A stretch of 42,301 nt of DNA from Azospirillaceae bacterium (lineage in GTDB: Bacteria; Pseudomonadota; Alphaproteobacteria; Azospirillales; Azospirillaceae). Below the pieces are notes generated by a model that had not been told where the DNA came from, did not search any database, and saw only the letters and a program-made list of their open reading frames with translations. Shown in pieces: positions 24,289 to 32,102 of the stretch. Positions within the stretch are counted from its first letter, which is position 1, and each line of letters starts with the position of its first letter. The stretch covers positions 1 to 42,301 of the forward strand of contig JANQHG010000132.1 of the NCBI GenBank assembly GCA_028277115.1, given 5' to 3'. The translations under genes and the position numbers were made by a program.

Positions 24289-25059
24289 TCATGTCGCGTC
24301 AGGGGGCGGCCGCCCGCGGTAGAACGCGACCAGACGCGCCGGCGCGACCCCGAACCGGTAGAGCGCAAAGCACACGAGATTGCGCAAGCCTCGGTGCAGA
24401 TAGCCGTCGCTGCGGTACCGCTCGGCCGAGGTGACGTTGCGACCATCCAGCGCGACCAGGTGCCGCCGGCCCAGCCGATCGACGATCGCGACGTCCTCCA
24501 TCAGCGGGATCGGCGGATAGCCGCCGATCCGGTGGTAGAGCGCGCGCGAGATCACCAGGCCCTGGTCGCCGAACGGCAACGCGAACAGCCGGCAGCGCAG
24601 TGCCGCCCAAACCTCCACCCAGCGGGCGAACGGGTGGCGATGGTCGAGCGCGAACCGGAAGTACCCGGCGCGGGTCCGGTTGTCCGGCGCGGTGATGAAC
24701 CGCCGCGCCGCCGCGCAGGCCGCGGCATCGAGCCGGCTGTCGGCATGTTGGAACAAGAGCCACGGCGCGCGGGTCGTGGCCGCGGCGGCGGCAAGCTGCG
24801 GGCCGCGTCCGGGTGGGCCGACGATCACGCGGGCACCGTGGCGCGCGGCGATCGCGCAGGTCGCGTCGCGCGAACCGCCGTCCGCAACCACCAGCTCCTC
24901 GGCGCCGAGGGGCGCCAGCGCCGCCAGGCAGGCGTCGAGGTGGCGGGCCGCGTTCAAGGTCGGGATCACAACCGCCAACCCGGGTCCTGCCGACCCCGGC
25001 CGCGGTTTCGACCCGATCGTGACTCCCGTCACCCGTGCCCCCGCACCGGCCGCCCACAT
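24289..25059 (-). CDS. TIGR04283-family glycosyltransferase (rSAM/selenodomain-associated transferase 2)
   Basis: The 256-residue product is a GT-A family 2 glycosyltransferase. It has LAVVIPTLNAARHLDACLAAL, VVADGGSRDATCAIA, a region with LLFQHADSRLD (DxD-like metal site), PFGDQGLVISRALY and GYPPIPLMEDVAIVDRLGR (catalytic-base ED). These are the hallmarks of TIGR04283, which travels with TIGR04282; the partner lies downstream at 23217-23912. The family is annotated with arsenosugar synthesis, but neither ArsM nor the radical SAM protein ArsS is visible here. The first 25 residues are not conserved, so a GTG near 25032 could be the real start. Confidence 0.88.
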   Translation of the reverse strand: MWAAGAGARVTGVTIGSKPRPGSAGPGLAVVIPTLNAARHLDACLAALAPLGAEELVVADGGSRDATCAIAARHGARVIVGPPGRGPQLAAAAATTRAPWLLFQHADSRLDAAACAAARRFITAPDNRTRAGYFRFALDHRHPFARWVEVWAALRCRLFALPFGDQGLVISRALYHRIGGYPPIPLMEDVAIVDRLGRRHLVALDGRNVTSAERYRSDGYLHRGLRNLVCFALYRFGVAPARLVAFYRGRPPPDAT

Positions 25060-25194
25060 ACGGTGGGCGGCCCGGTCGCCGGCCGGTCCAAACGGACGAC
25101 GGGCGGTGCCGCCAGCGAAAAGGGGGAACCAAGCCTGGGCGGGTCGGTCCTTGCGGCCGGCCCGCCCAGGTGACCAAAGGCCGACATCCCGGGC

Positions 25195-27531
25195 TTACGC
25201 GGCACTGGCGGTGGGCCCGTGCGGCGGCACCGGGGTCTCGACCGCCGGCTCGGCGGCCGCGGCCGCGAGCTGCGTTAAGACGTCGCCGCTGGCGACCTGG
25301 ACCTGGACATTGCGGGTCGCAAGCCGAATCCCGGCGTGGTCGAGCGCGGTCAGAATGCGCTGATAGGTCTCGCGCCGGATCACCCATTGTTCACCCGGTT
25401 TGGTCATGAACTTGACCCCGACCACCATGTTGAACTCTTCCATCCGGCGCACACCCTGGGATTTCACCGGTTCGAGGATGTGTTGGCTGTACTCGGGGTG
25501 CTCGAGCAGCTCTTGGCCGACTTTTTTCACGATCTTCTTGAATCTGAGCAGATCGGTGTCGAACGGTACCCGGAACTCGAGCTTCATGATGATCCAGTCG
25601 CGGCTGTAATTGGTCAGCGACTTGACTTCGCCGAACGGCAGCACCTGAATCTGGCCGCGGTGGTGGCGCAGTTTGAGCGAGCGGATCGAGATCGCCTCGA
25701 CCGTGCCGCGCAGCTCCTCGACCTCAATGTACTCACCGACCCGGAACGCGTCTTCCAGCAAAAAGAACACCCCGGCGACGATGTCGCGCACCAGGGTTTG
25801 GGCGCCGAACCCGATTGCGATGCCGACCACGCCGGCACCGGCCAAGAGCGGGCCGATGTTGACGCCGAGCGACGACAGCAAGGTCATGCCGGCGACCGCG
25901 ATCACCACGACCAGGATGAAGTTGCGGATCAGCGGCAACAGCGTGCGTTCCCGCGCGCCCGGGCCGGCCGCGCCACCGCCTTCGCCCGACTCCATGTGGG
26001 CGCTGCCGCCCGGCCCGCCGCCGAGCTCGGCGAGCTTGCGATCAATCGCGGTGCGCGCCGCCTGCCACACCAGATCGGCGAGCAGCAGCGTGACGATCAC
26101 ATTGTAGGCGGCGTCGAGCACCATGGCCATCGCGCTCGGCGGCGCGCCCGACATGTCCATTACCTCAAAGCCCCAGGCAACCTGAAGCAGGGCCAAGGCC
26201 GCCATCACCACGCCGGTGCGCACGGCGCGGTCGATCACCGGCAAAAAGGGCCACGGCGGCAGCACCGTCGCGTCGGCATCGGCCGACACCGTCGGACCCG
26301 TGTCGAGGCCGGTCTCGCCGGCGATCCGGCCCCACTCGCCGGTGTAGGCGGCGGCCGTGATCCGGCGCAGCGCGAAATCGAGCGGCGGCACCAGCGACAG
26401 GATGATCATGGTCCACATCGCCGGATGCTCGCCGAGCGCGCACAGGCTCCAGGCGGTCGCGGCATAGGCGGTCGCGAACAACGGCCACAGGTCGGCGGCG
26501 GCGGTGCGCAGGCGCGCATAGGGGTCGTCCGCGCTGGCGCCGCCGCGGATCGTCACGTCCATCTTGGCGCAGGTGCGCCAGACGAGCGCGATCACCATCA
26601 ACGCCGGGACCAGGGTGACGGCGTGGGCGAGCAACAGGCGCGAGGTCGGCAGGAACCCGAGATCCTCGAGCGCGGATAAAAAGAGCCCGCCCAGCGCGCC
26701 GACCGTGGCCAGCGCCATGGTCCAGCCATAGAGCTGGCGCGCGGTCCCGGGCGCGATCGGGACCAGACGCAGGCTCGGCGCCCGCGGCGCGAACACGAGA
26801 GCGGCGACCAGATCGACCGCCCGGATCACCAACACCGCCAACAACAAGGACGCGACGAACAACTCGACGATCGGATGCCAGTCGAACGCCAGAAAGGCGC
26901 CGAGCGAGCCGAGGCCGAACAGGGCGAGCGCGATCAGGTCGATCACCCCGCGGGTCAGGGTCCGGCCGACCGTGGCCGACAGCCCGGCCCGCGGTGCGCG
27001 CTCGAGCCGGCGCCGGACGCCGCGGGTGACCGCCCGGAACCCCGCCTCGGTGCCGATCCCGACCACCAGGAAGATCGCGACGAACAGGAGCGAGCGCAGC
27101 ATCTCGGCCCGGCCCATCTCGAGCTGCCAGATCGTCAGCGCCTCGGCAACCTCGGCCGGCAGCGCGGCGGTGGCACGGGCAAGCCGATCAATCCCCGCGC
27201 GCAGGTTGTCGATCGCCGACTGGACCAACCCCGGTTCGCGCATCGGCAGTTTCGGCGACGCCGCCGCGGCGCCGCCGTCGGCTGCCATGGTCTCGGCGGC
27301 GCGATTGAGCCACGCGAGGATCGAGGGGTCCGACAGCAGCGCGGTCAAAAGGCGCAGGTCGCGCTCCGACGCCGGCGGCGGCGCCGGGGTCGCGCCCGGC
27401 TCGGCACCGCCGCCGTCCGCGGTCGATTGCGACAGCGCGGCGGCCCCGAGCGGCAGGCCGAGGGTCTGGGCCTCGGCGGTCGCGCCGGCGAGCCCGGCGA
27501 TCAAACCAAGGACGAGCAGGGCGCGTCCCAT
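25195..27531 (-). CDS. Large MscS-family mechanosensitive channel
   Basis: The 778-residue membrane protein has a signal peptide (MGRALLVLGLIAGLAGATAEA), a periplasmic helical part of about 150 residues and roughly ten membrane segments. The MscS core (about 540-740) has pore helix LLAGAGVVGIAIGFGAQTLV and the beta domain with DAFRVGEYIEVEELRGTVEAISIRS. It has LPFGEVKSLTNYSRDW and a C-terminal alpha-beta region. Such channels release solutes at hypo-osmotic shock. It is one of the long variants with extra N-terminal helices (YbdG/YjeP-like in layout). ATG 27531 is chosen for AAAGGAA upstream; a longer frame to 27573 lacks a ribosome site. creA lies 38 bases upstream and is probably co-transcribed. 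Confidence 0.92.
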   Translation of the reverse strand: MGRALLVLGLIAGLAGATAEAQTLGLPLGAAALSQSTADGGGAEPGATPAPPPASERDLRLLTALLSDPSILAWLNRAAETMAADGGAAAASPKLPMREPGLVQSAIDNLRAGIDRLARATAALPAEVAEALTIWQLEMGRAEMLRSLLFVAIFLVVGIGTEAGFRAVTRGVRRRLERAPRAGLSATVGRTLTRGVIDLIALALFGLGSLGAFLAFDWHPIVELFVASLLLAVLVIRAVDLVAALVFAPRAPSLRLVPIAPGTARQLYGWTMALATVGALGGLFLSALEDLGFLPTSRLLLAHAVTLVPALMVIALVWRTCAKMDVTIRGGASADDPYARLRTAAADLWPLFATAYAATAWSLCALGEHPAMWTMIILSLVPPLDFALRRITAAAYTGEWGRIAGETGLDTGPTVSADADATVLPPWPFLPVIDRAVRTGVVMAALALLQVAWGFEVMDMSGAPPSAMAMVLDAAYNVIVTLLLADLVWQAARTAIDRKLAELGGGPGGSAHMESGEGGGAAGPGARERTLLPLIRNFILVVVIAVAGMTLLSSLGVNIGPLLAGAGVVGIAIGFGAQTLVRDIVAGVFFLLEDAFRVGEYIEVEELRGTVEAISIRSLKLRHHRGQIQVLPFGEVKSLTNYSRDWIIMKLEFRVPFDTDLLRFKKIVKKVGQELLEHPEYSQHILEPVKSQGVRRMEEFNMVVGVKFMTKPGEQWVIRRETYQRILTALDHAGIRLATRNVQVQVASGDVLTQLAAAAAEPAVETPVPPHGPTASAA

Positions 27532-27569
27532 GGGCGTTCCTTTCCACGTCTGAACCCGTGCCCGCCGTG

Positions 27570-28109
27570 TCATTGGCCTGCCGGCGCGGCCGGGGCCTCG
27601 GGCCAGGGCATGATCGGCACCGTCGAGATGCTGTTCATCGGCGAGCCTTCGATCAGCTTGGTGCTATAGGCGAGATAGATAAGCGTACCGCGCTTGCGAT
27701 CGAAGATCCGGACGACGCGCGTTTGTTTGAACATCGGCGATGTACCGGCCGAAAACACCGTTTCCTCGTCGTCCAGGCCGGCGGGCAGGCGAATCGGTCC
27801 GATCTGGCGGCACGCGATCGCGAACAGCGATGGGTCCTCGGCCAGGCCGAAGCTGCCGGCGATGCCGCCGGTGCGCGCCTGGCTCAAGTGGCAGGTGACG
27901 TTGATGATCTCGGGGTCGTCGAACGCCTCGATGCAGATGCGGTGGTCGGCGCCGAACAGGCGCCACGCGGTGGTGACGCAGCCGACCTCTTCGGCGGCGG
28001 CCGGCGCCGTCGCCGAGCTCAGGGCGACCAAAGCAACGACGACAACGACGACAACGACAGCGGCGGCGGCGCGCGGACCACGGGGCAACGGCGGACGGGG
28101 CATCGGCAA
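27570..28109 (-). CDS. creA: CreA-family periplasmic protein
   Basis: This 179-residue exported protein has the CreA (PF05981) signature: GCVTTAWRLFGADHRICIEAFDDP, TCHLSQARTGGI, LAEDPSLFAIACRQIGPI, FKQTRVVRIFDRKRGTLIYL and SDKLIEGSP-like STKLIEGSPMNSISTVPIMPW. Function is unknown despite wide conservation. The signal peptide is odd: its core is a run of eight valines encoded by a near-perfect GTC/GTT trinucleotide array (28028-28063 on the forward strand reads as GAC/AAC repeats). The array could expand or contract. The next gene downstream is the MscS channel. Confidence 0.94.
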   Translation of the reverse strand: MPMPRPPLPRGPRAAAAVVVVVVVVALVALSSATAPAAAEEVGCVTTAWRLFGADHRICIEAFDDPEIINVTCHLSQARTGGIAGSFGLAEDPSLFAIACRQIGPIRLPAGLDDEETVFSAGTSPMFKQTRVVRIFDRKRGTLIYLAYSTKLIEGSPMNSISTVPIMPWPEAPAAPAGQ

Positions 28110-28267
28110 GCTGTCTCCACACCGGGAACCGGAGCCAACGGATAGGCGTCAGGTGTGTCATCGGTTTGGCCGACCCGCCGGATCGGGTCCCGGTTCGGAC
28201 CGATTGTCGCAGGGGCACACCACCGCATTGCGCCGTCCATGGGCGGGCAATAGGGTCTGATACGAAT

Positions 28268-28282
28268 TGAGACTAAGTCTCA
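28268..28282 (+). promoter_or_regulatory. fur box: Fur-type palindrome (TGAGACT-A-AGTCTCA)
   Basis: A perfect 7-1-7 palindrome, TGAGACT (28268-28274) and AGTCTCA (28276-28282), is extended by ATTTGC. It matches the core TGAGAnTnAnTCTCATTTGC form of proteobacterial Fur boxes. It lies 40 bases before ATG 28322 and about 160 bases upstream of the creA start on the other strand, so it most likely controls the 28322-29966 pair in response to iron. Confidence 0.65.
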
Positions 28283-28321
28283 TTTGCAAAACAGCGCGGG
28301 CGGCCGAGGCGGGAGCAGGCG

Positions 28322-28807
28322 ATGCAGGACGACGATGCCAACGGATTGCGGGTTGATCGGTTGACCGCTGGCGGTCGGTTGATCGTTTGGTCGGTGCGGG
28401 CCAGGGCGACCGGTGCCGGCACCGATGGTCAACTGTGCGGCGCCTTCGCGGCGGCGGGGCTGACCGAGGCGTTGGCCGACGGCGCGGCGTTCCTCGCGAT
28501 CGTCACGGCGTCGGCGCCGGGCGCGTTCACGGCCGGCGCGATCGAGCGCTGTCGGCTCGACGACGGCGAGGTCGCCTTGGTCGATGCGTTGTCGGCGCTG
28601 CAGCGCGGGCGCCGGCGGCTGGCTCACAGCATTCTCGAGGGGTCGGTGCCCGCTCACGCGGTCGGGATGGCGATCGCTCCCGGTCAGCGGCTCGCCCGCG
28701 CGATGGCGCGGCGCGGCCTTACGATCGGCTTTCGCACCGGGCGCGCGCCGGGCGCGGCAACGGCGGTGCCGTGCGGTGTCGCGGAACTCGGTCTCGCGGT
28801 CGGGTGA
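28322..28807 (+). CDS. Hypothetical protein under the Fur-type box
   Basis: This 161-residue protein has no signal peptide or membrane segment and no family that I recognise. It is alanine-rich, with one cysteine near the middle of the first half (DGQLCGAF), an AFAAAGLTEALADGAAFLAIV segment and an arginine-rich region LQRGRRRLAHSIL. ATG 28322 has GGGAG upstream. The next gene starts 10 bases after its stop, so the two are an operon, and the iron-type palindrome lies 40 bases upstream. A role in iron handling is an inference from context only. Confidence 0.75.
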   Translation: MQDDDANGLRVDRLTAGGRLIVWSVRARATGAGTDGQLCGAFAAAGLTEALADGAAFLAIVTASAPGAFTAGAIERCRLDDGEVALVDALSALQRGRRRLAHSILEGSVPAHAVGMAIAPGQRLARAMARRGLTIGFRTGRAPGAATAVPCGVAELGLAVG

Positions 28808-28817
28808 GGGGCGCGCC

Positions 28818-29966
28818 ATGACCACGACGCCCTCGTCGCCGTCCGCCGCCGCATCGCGCCGTCTCAAGCTGTGGGAGCTTCCGGGCGGGTTTCATTGCTC
28901 GATCGTCGGGACCTGTCTGCCGCACGCGATGCTGGTCGGATCTCTGCGCCGGCTCAAAATGCGCCCCGGCGACGACGCCGAGGACTATGAGGTCCATGGC
29001 TTTTTCGTCCACAATGCGGGCACCGACGGCCCGGTCGCGCGGTTGTTGCAAAAACTGCTCGACGCCCGCGCGTTCGGCGAAATCCGTCGGTTCGGCCGCG
29101 CGACCACCGCGGACCAACTCTCGGCGTTGTGGGACCAGGCGCGCGCCGACGGCCGGGTCGACCGGGCGTACTGGGCCTTGATGAGCCACCCCGCGACCCC
29201 GTCGGCGTTGCGCGACCGCGCGCACGGCCACGTGCACATGCTCGCCCATGCCGGTACCGTGGTCAATCGCGAACAGATCACCCGCCGCCAAGCCGCCGAG
29301 CGGCAATGCCAGGCGATGACCGTCGCCTATGAACGGCTGCAGCGCACCACCGCCGCGAAGATCGAAAGCCTGCGCCAAACCCTGACCCGGGCTGAGGCCG
29401 AGGCGGCGGCCCGGCTGCGTCAAGCCTCGGCCGCATCGCGGACCCCGATGCCGGCCGTGACAGCGACGCCGCCCGAGACGGTGCCTGAGCGTGGCGGCGA
29501 CGACCGCAAGCTGGCGGCTCGGCTCGCCCGCACCGAACGGCGGCTTGCCGCCGAGCGCGAACGCGCCCGGGCCGCCGAGGCCGAGGCGGCGCGGCTGCGC
29601 GCGCAGCTCGATGGGGTGTGCGCGTCGGCGTCGGGCGATCCCGGCCCCGAGGCGCCGGCATCGCCACCGCGCGAAATCCTCTATCTCGGCGGGATCAGCC
29701 GCACGGTCAGCCAGCTCGCCGCGGCGGCCGAGCGGTTCGACGCCACCCTGGTCCATCACGACGGCGGGGTCGACGACAGCCCGCACGCGCTCGACGCCCT
29801 GGTCGAGCGATGCGATATGGTCTGCTGCCCGGTCGATTGCATCAACCACGTCGCCTGTCGGCGGGCCAAGCAATTGTGTAAGCGCCACCAAAAGCCGTTC
29901 GTGCCGTTGCGGAGTTGTGGGGCCGCAAGCTTCTTCAACGCGTTGCGCGCGAACCGGGCGCATTGA
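28818..29966 (+). CDS. DUF2325-domain protein with coiled-coil middle
   Basis: The 382-residue product has three parts. An N-terminal domain (about 10-170) has LWELPGGFHCSIVGTCLPHAML and conserved histidines (HGHVHMLAH). A coiled coil covers about 175-275. The C-terminal DUF2325 domain is EILYLGGISRTVSQL…HHDGGVDD…CDMVCCPVDCINHVAC…CKRHQKPFVPLRS. DUF2325 is small, Rossmann-like and cysteine-rich, and the CC/C/C/C cluster here could bind metal. Proteins of this layout are typical of alphaproteobacteria. ATG 28818 has GAGGGG upstream. The operon position behind a Fur-type box suggests expression in iron limitation. Function is unknown. Confidence 0.88.
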   Translation: MTTTPSSPSAAASRRLKLWELPGGFHCSIVGTCLPHAMLVGSLRRLKMRPGDDAEDYEVHGFFVHNAGTDGPVARLLQKLLDARAFGEIRRFGRATTADQLSALWDQARADGRVDRAYWALMSHPATPSALRDRAHGHVHMLAHAGTVVNREQITRRQAAERQCQAMTVAYERLQRTTAAKIESLRQTLTRAEAEAAARLRQASAASRTPMPAVTATPPETVPERGGDDRKLAARLARTERRLAAERERARAAEAEAARLRAQLDGVCASASGDPGPEAPASPPREILYLGGISRTVSQLAAAAERFDATLVHHDGGVDDSPHALDALVERCDMVCCPVDCINHVACRRAKQLCKRHQKPFVPLRSCGAASFFNALRANRAH

Positions 29967-30006
29967 TCGGCGGCGTGCGGCCTCGTGCAAACCTGCCCCG
30001 CGGCGG

Positions 30007-30687
30007 CTATCGCGGCAGCACGAATTCAGGAAACGCGGCGGCTTGGTCGAGGAACAGGCCGACCCAACCGGTGATCATCGCCTCGGCGGCGCCGCCGGTC
30101 GAGGTGAGGCTGAGGTCGAGCGTGGCGTCGCCGTCGCGGTCGAGCGCGGCGCGGGCATAGCGGCGGCTCATGTTCCACTCGTTGATCGCGCCCAACGATA
30201 CCCGACCGGCCAGCCGGTACCATGCCCACAAGATCGCGCTGGTGCACGCGCCCTCGTCGGTACAGCCAAAGAACAACACCTTCAACTCGTCCGCCGGCAC
30301 CCGGTGGTCCGGGTCCCGGATCAGCAAGACCCGTTGGTCGTCCGCGCCGGCCACCGGCTCGGTCGCAAACCCGCGCGCCGCCATCGCCATCGCGATCGCC
30401 TCGACCGTGAGCGGCGGCATCGCCGACAACGCCGGGGTCCCTTGCGCGGGCGAAGCGTCGGTCGGTGCCGTCTCGCCGGTTGCCGCGTGCGCGGCCGAGT
30501 CGGAACCGGTCGGCGCCGGGGCGCGGTCGCGCGGGATCGCGATCCGGCGCTCGAGCTCGGTCAGCGGATAGAACTCCTGGCCCCACACCGGCCGCGCCGG
30601 ACCGAGCGGACGGGCCAACACCGCGACGGCGAGCCCAAGGGCGGCCCAGCGAACAGGCCCGACGCGGCGGTGGGTGCGTGGCTCCAT
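30007..30687 (-). CDS. YbjN-domain exported protein
   Basis: The 226-residue product begins at ATG 30687 (AAGGGGGGAA upstream) with an arginine-rich start and a hydrophobic signal ending near PVWGQ. A proline/alanine/threonine-rich spacer of about 55 residues follows. The YbjN (PF10722) domain covers about 85-225: LTVEAIAMAMAARGF, LKVLFFGCTDEGACTSA and INEWNMSRRYARAALDRDGD. The GCT…C pair is seen in the exported subgroup, where the cysteines may form a disulfide. YbjN-like proteins are thought to be regulators or chaperone-like helpers, but the exported ones are uncharacterised. Confidence 0.9.
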   Translation of the reverse strand: MEPRTHRRVGPVRWAALGLAVAVLARPLGPARPVWGQEFYPLTELERRIAIPRDRAPAPTGSDSAAHAATGETAPTDASPAQGTPALSAMPPLTVEAIAMAMAARGFATEPVAGADDQRVLLIRDPDHRVPADELKVLFFGCTDEGACTSAILWAWYRLAGRVSLGAINEWNMSRRYARAALDRDGDATLDLSLTSTGGAAEAMITGWVGLFLDQAAAFPEFVLPR

Positions 30688-30811
30688 GGGTTCCCCCCTT
30701 TTTCTTGACCTCGGTCGCGTGATGGCGAGCGTGCAGTCTAGCCGACCACAATGGCAACGGCCCGGCCGGGATACCCGGCCGGGCCGCCGAAACGCCGATG
30801 CCGGGCCGGGC

Positions 30812-31069
30812 TCAGACGTCAACCGTCTTGCCGGCCGGGGCCGGTTCGCGCTCGACCTTGGCGATCGTTACCAACGCCTGGGCCCACAGGACAAAGCGGT
30901 TGGTCGCAAGCTCGGCGATCGTCGAGACGCCAAGCGCTTCCTTCAGCTTTGCCGCCTTGGCATCGGTGATGCCTTCAAGAACCGCCGGCGACATTTCGAT
31001 GATTTCCTTGACCGGCTTGGCTTCGACCGGCTTGTCGAGCATGTACATCAGGGAGTCGTTGGTCGGCAT
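30812..31069 (-). CDS. Small helix-hairpin-helix-like protein
   Basis: The 85-residue product (ATG 31069, GGAGA upstream; ATG 31081 adds four residues) has a conserved-looking core SPAVLEGITDAKAAKLKEALG, then VSTIAELATNRFVLWAQALV. The LxGI…AAKLKEALGVxTIxxLA pattern is that of helix-hairpin-helix motifs, which often bind DNA non-specifically. No signal peptide or membrane segment is present. The family is not recognised beyond this. It lies between two exported-protein genes on the same strand, at 90 and 124 bases, and its own gene may be co-transcribed. Confidence 0.75.
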   Translation of the reverse strand: MPTNDSLMYMLDKPVEAKPVKEIIEMSPAVLEGITDAKAAKLKEALGVSTIAELATNRFVLWAQALVTIAKVEREPAPAGKTVDV

Positions 31070-31159
31070 GCGTGTCTCCATAACGTCAAGGACGCGGCAG
31101 CCCCCAAAGGGAGCGCCGCAAACCGGTGCGCAGGGCGTGGGTGGGTCAACCGGCGGTCG

Positions 31160-31492
31160 TCACGATCCGACACCCGGCCGGCCGTCGTCCCAGACGAAAT
31201 GGCCGCCGAGCGCGCCCGCCAGAGTGGTGCCGAGATACATGACCACATCGGGGGCAAGGCCGAACAGATCGACTTCGGGGATCACCCCGAGCTCGACCAA
31301 CAGCAGGCCGGCGCCAAGGCCGAGCGCGGCGCCGAGGCCGACATGGCGAAGATGCTCGGACGACCAGGGGCCGCTGCCGCCGGGATAATACGTCTCACCG
31401 AACGACGGCTCCATCTGGGCGTGCGCCGGCCGCGCGACCGGCAGGGCGGCGATCGTGACGAGGAGCACGAGGGTGACAATGACCATTCGCAT
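31160..31492 (-). CDS. Small exported membrane protein, unknown
   Basis: The 110-residue product starts MRMVIVTLVLLVTIAALPVA (signal peptide to about residue 26, RPAHAQ). A tyrosine/glycine patch (GETYYPGGSGPW) follows, then two hydrophobic stretches, HVGLGAALGLGAGLLLVELG and PDVVMYLGTTLAGALGGHFV. GAGGTTTCAG upstream of ATG 31492 is an acceptable ribosome site. Glycine-rich helices suggest a small membrane-packed protein. No family is recognised. The FNR-type box at 31695-31708 lies about 200 bases upstream. Confidence 0.7.
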   Translation of the reverse strand: MRMVIVTLVLLVTIAALPVARPAHAQMEPSFGETYYPGGSGPWSSEHLRHVGLGAALGLGAGLLLVELGVIPEVDLFGLAPDVVMYLGTTLAGALGGHFVWDDGRPGVGS

Positions 31493-31694
31493 CTGAAACC
31501 TCTTGCGATTGTGGACCCCAGGCGCGAGTCTGCCGCCATACTGGGAAGGTCTGGCCCGATCGGCGACCGAAAAGACACCGGTTGATCGGATCGAACGGGC
31601 GGGCCGGTTTTTTCGCGGGCACCGATCGACGCCCACACGCCCACACCCTGAAACCCAACCGGGTCTCTCCAACTCCTTGAGATAGGGGATTTTA

Positions 31695-31708
31695 TTGATA
31701 TAGATCAA
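31695..31708. promoter_or_regulatory. FNR/FixK-type anaerobox (TTGAT-ATAG-ATCAA)
   Basis: The sequence is a perfect TTGAT-N4-ATCAA, the core shared by FNR, FixK, Dnr and Anr boxes. It lies in a short AT-rich stretch (about 31685-31715) that stands out from the GC-rich surroundings. It is between the divergent genes at 31492 (-) and 31811 (+), 103 bases from the latter. No -10 element is obvious on either strand, so the target is open. Confidence 0.65.
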
Positions 31709-31810
31709 GAGTAAATACGTTGACGCGCGGTCCGGTTCATTCTCGACTTGCCATCGATCGCGCCCGCTGTCACCCTTGATCGAGACGTCTATCGATCGGC
31801 GGCGGCGGTC

Positions 31811-32086
31811 ATGACGCGACGGCAAACAGGTCCGGTCCCGTTCGGGGTGCCCGGCGCCCGTGGGTGGCGTCGCGGCAGCGCGCCGCCTGAGCACGACACG
31901 CCTGGGCACCAACAAGCGGGTACGGCGTCGCAAGCGGGTGCGGCGTCGGCGGGTGCGGCGTCGATTGAGTACGCCCTGGTCGCCGGCATCATCGGCGTCG
32001 CGGTCGGGCTCATGTTCGCGGGCGGCGATGGCTTCGTGATCGACGCTGTCCGGGATCTTTATCGCAACATTGTGGATGCGTTCTGA
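31811..32086 (+). CDS. Flp-type pilin-like small protein
   Basis: The 91-residue product has a long charged and low-complexity N-terminus. The typical Flp/TadE-style hydrophobic segment SIEYALVAGIIGVAVGLMF follows, where E at position 5 after the cleavage glycine/alanine is the class IVb pilin hallmark. It ends in a short helix, VRDLYRNIVDAF. No tad secretion genes are in the window, so it is an orphan pilin or pseudopilin. ATG 31811 has a weak ribosome site. The Ala/Gly-rich part (31918-31965) is an imperfect tandem of GCGGGTGCGGCGTCG, so its length may vary. The leader is longer than is usual for prepilin peptidase substrates. Confidence 0.6.
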   Translation: MTRRQTGPVPFGVPGARGWRRGSAPPEHDTPGHQQAGTASQAGAASAGAASIEYALVAGIIGVAVGLMFAGGDGFVIDAVRDLYRNIVDAF

Positions 32087-32102
32087 CCGCGTGGTCCGGT
32101 CA
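32084..32102. terminator. Small hairpin between convergent genes
   Basis: TGACCG (32084-32089) pairs with CGGTCA (32097-32102) around a 7-base loop and overlaps both stop codons. The stem is short and has no U-run, so this is a weak call. Confidence 0.25.
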
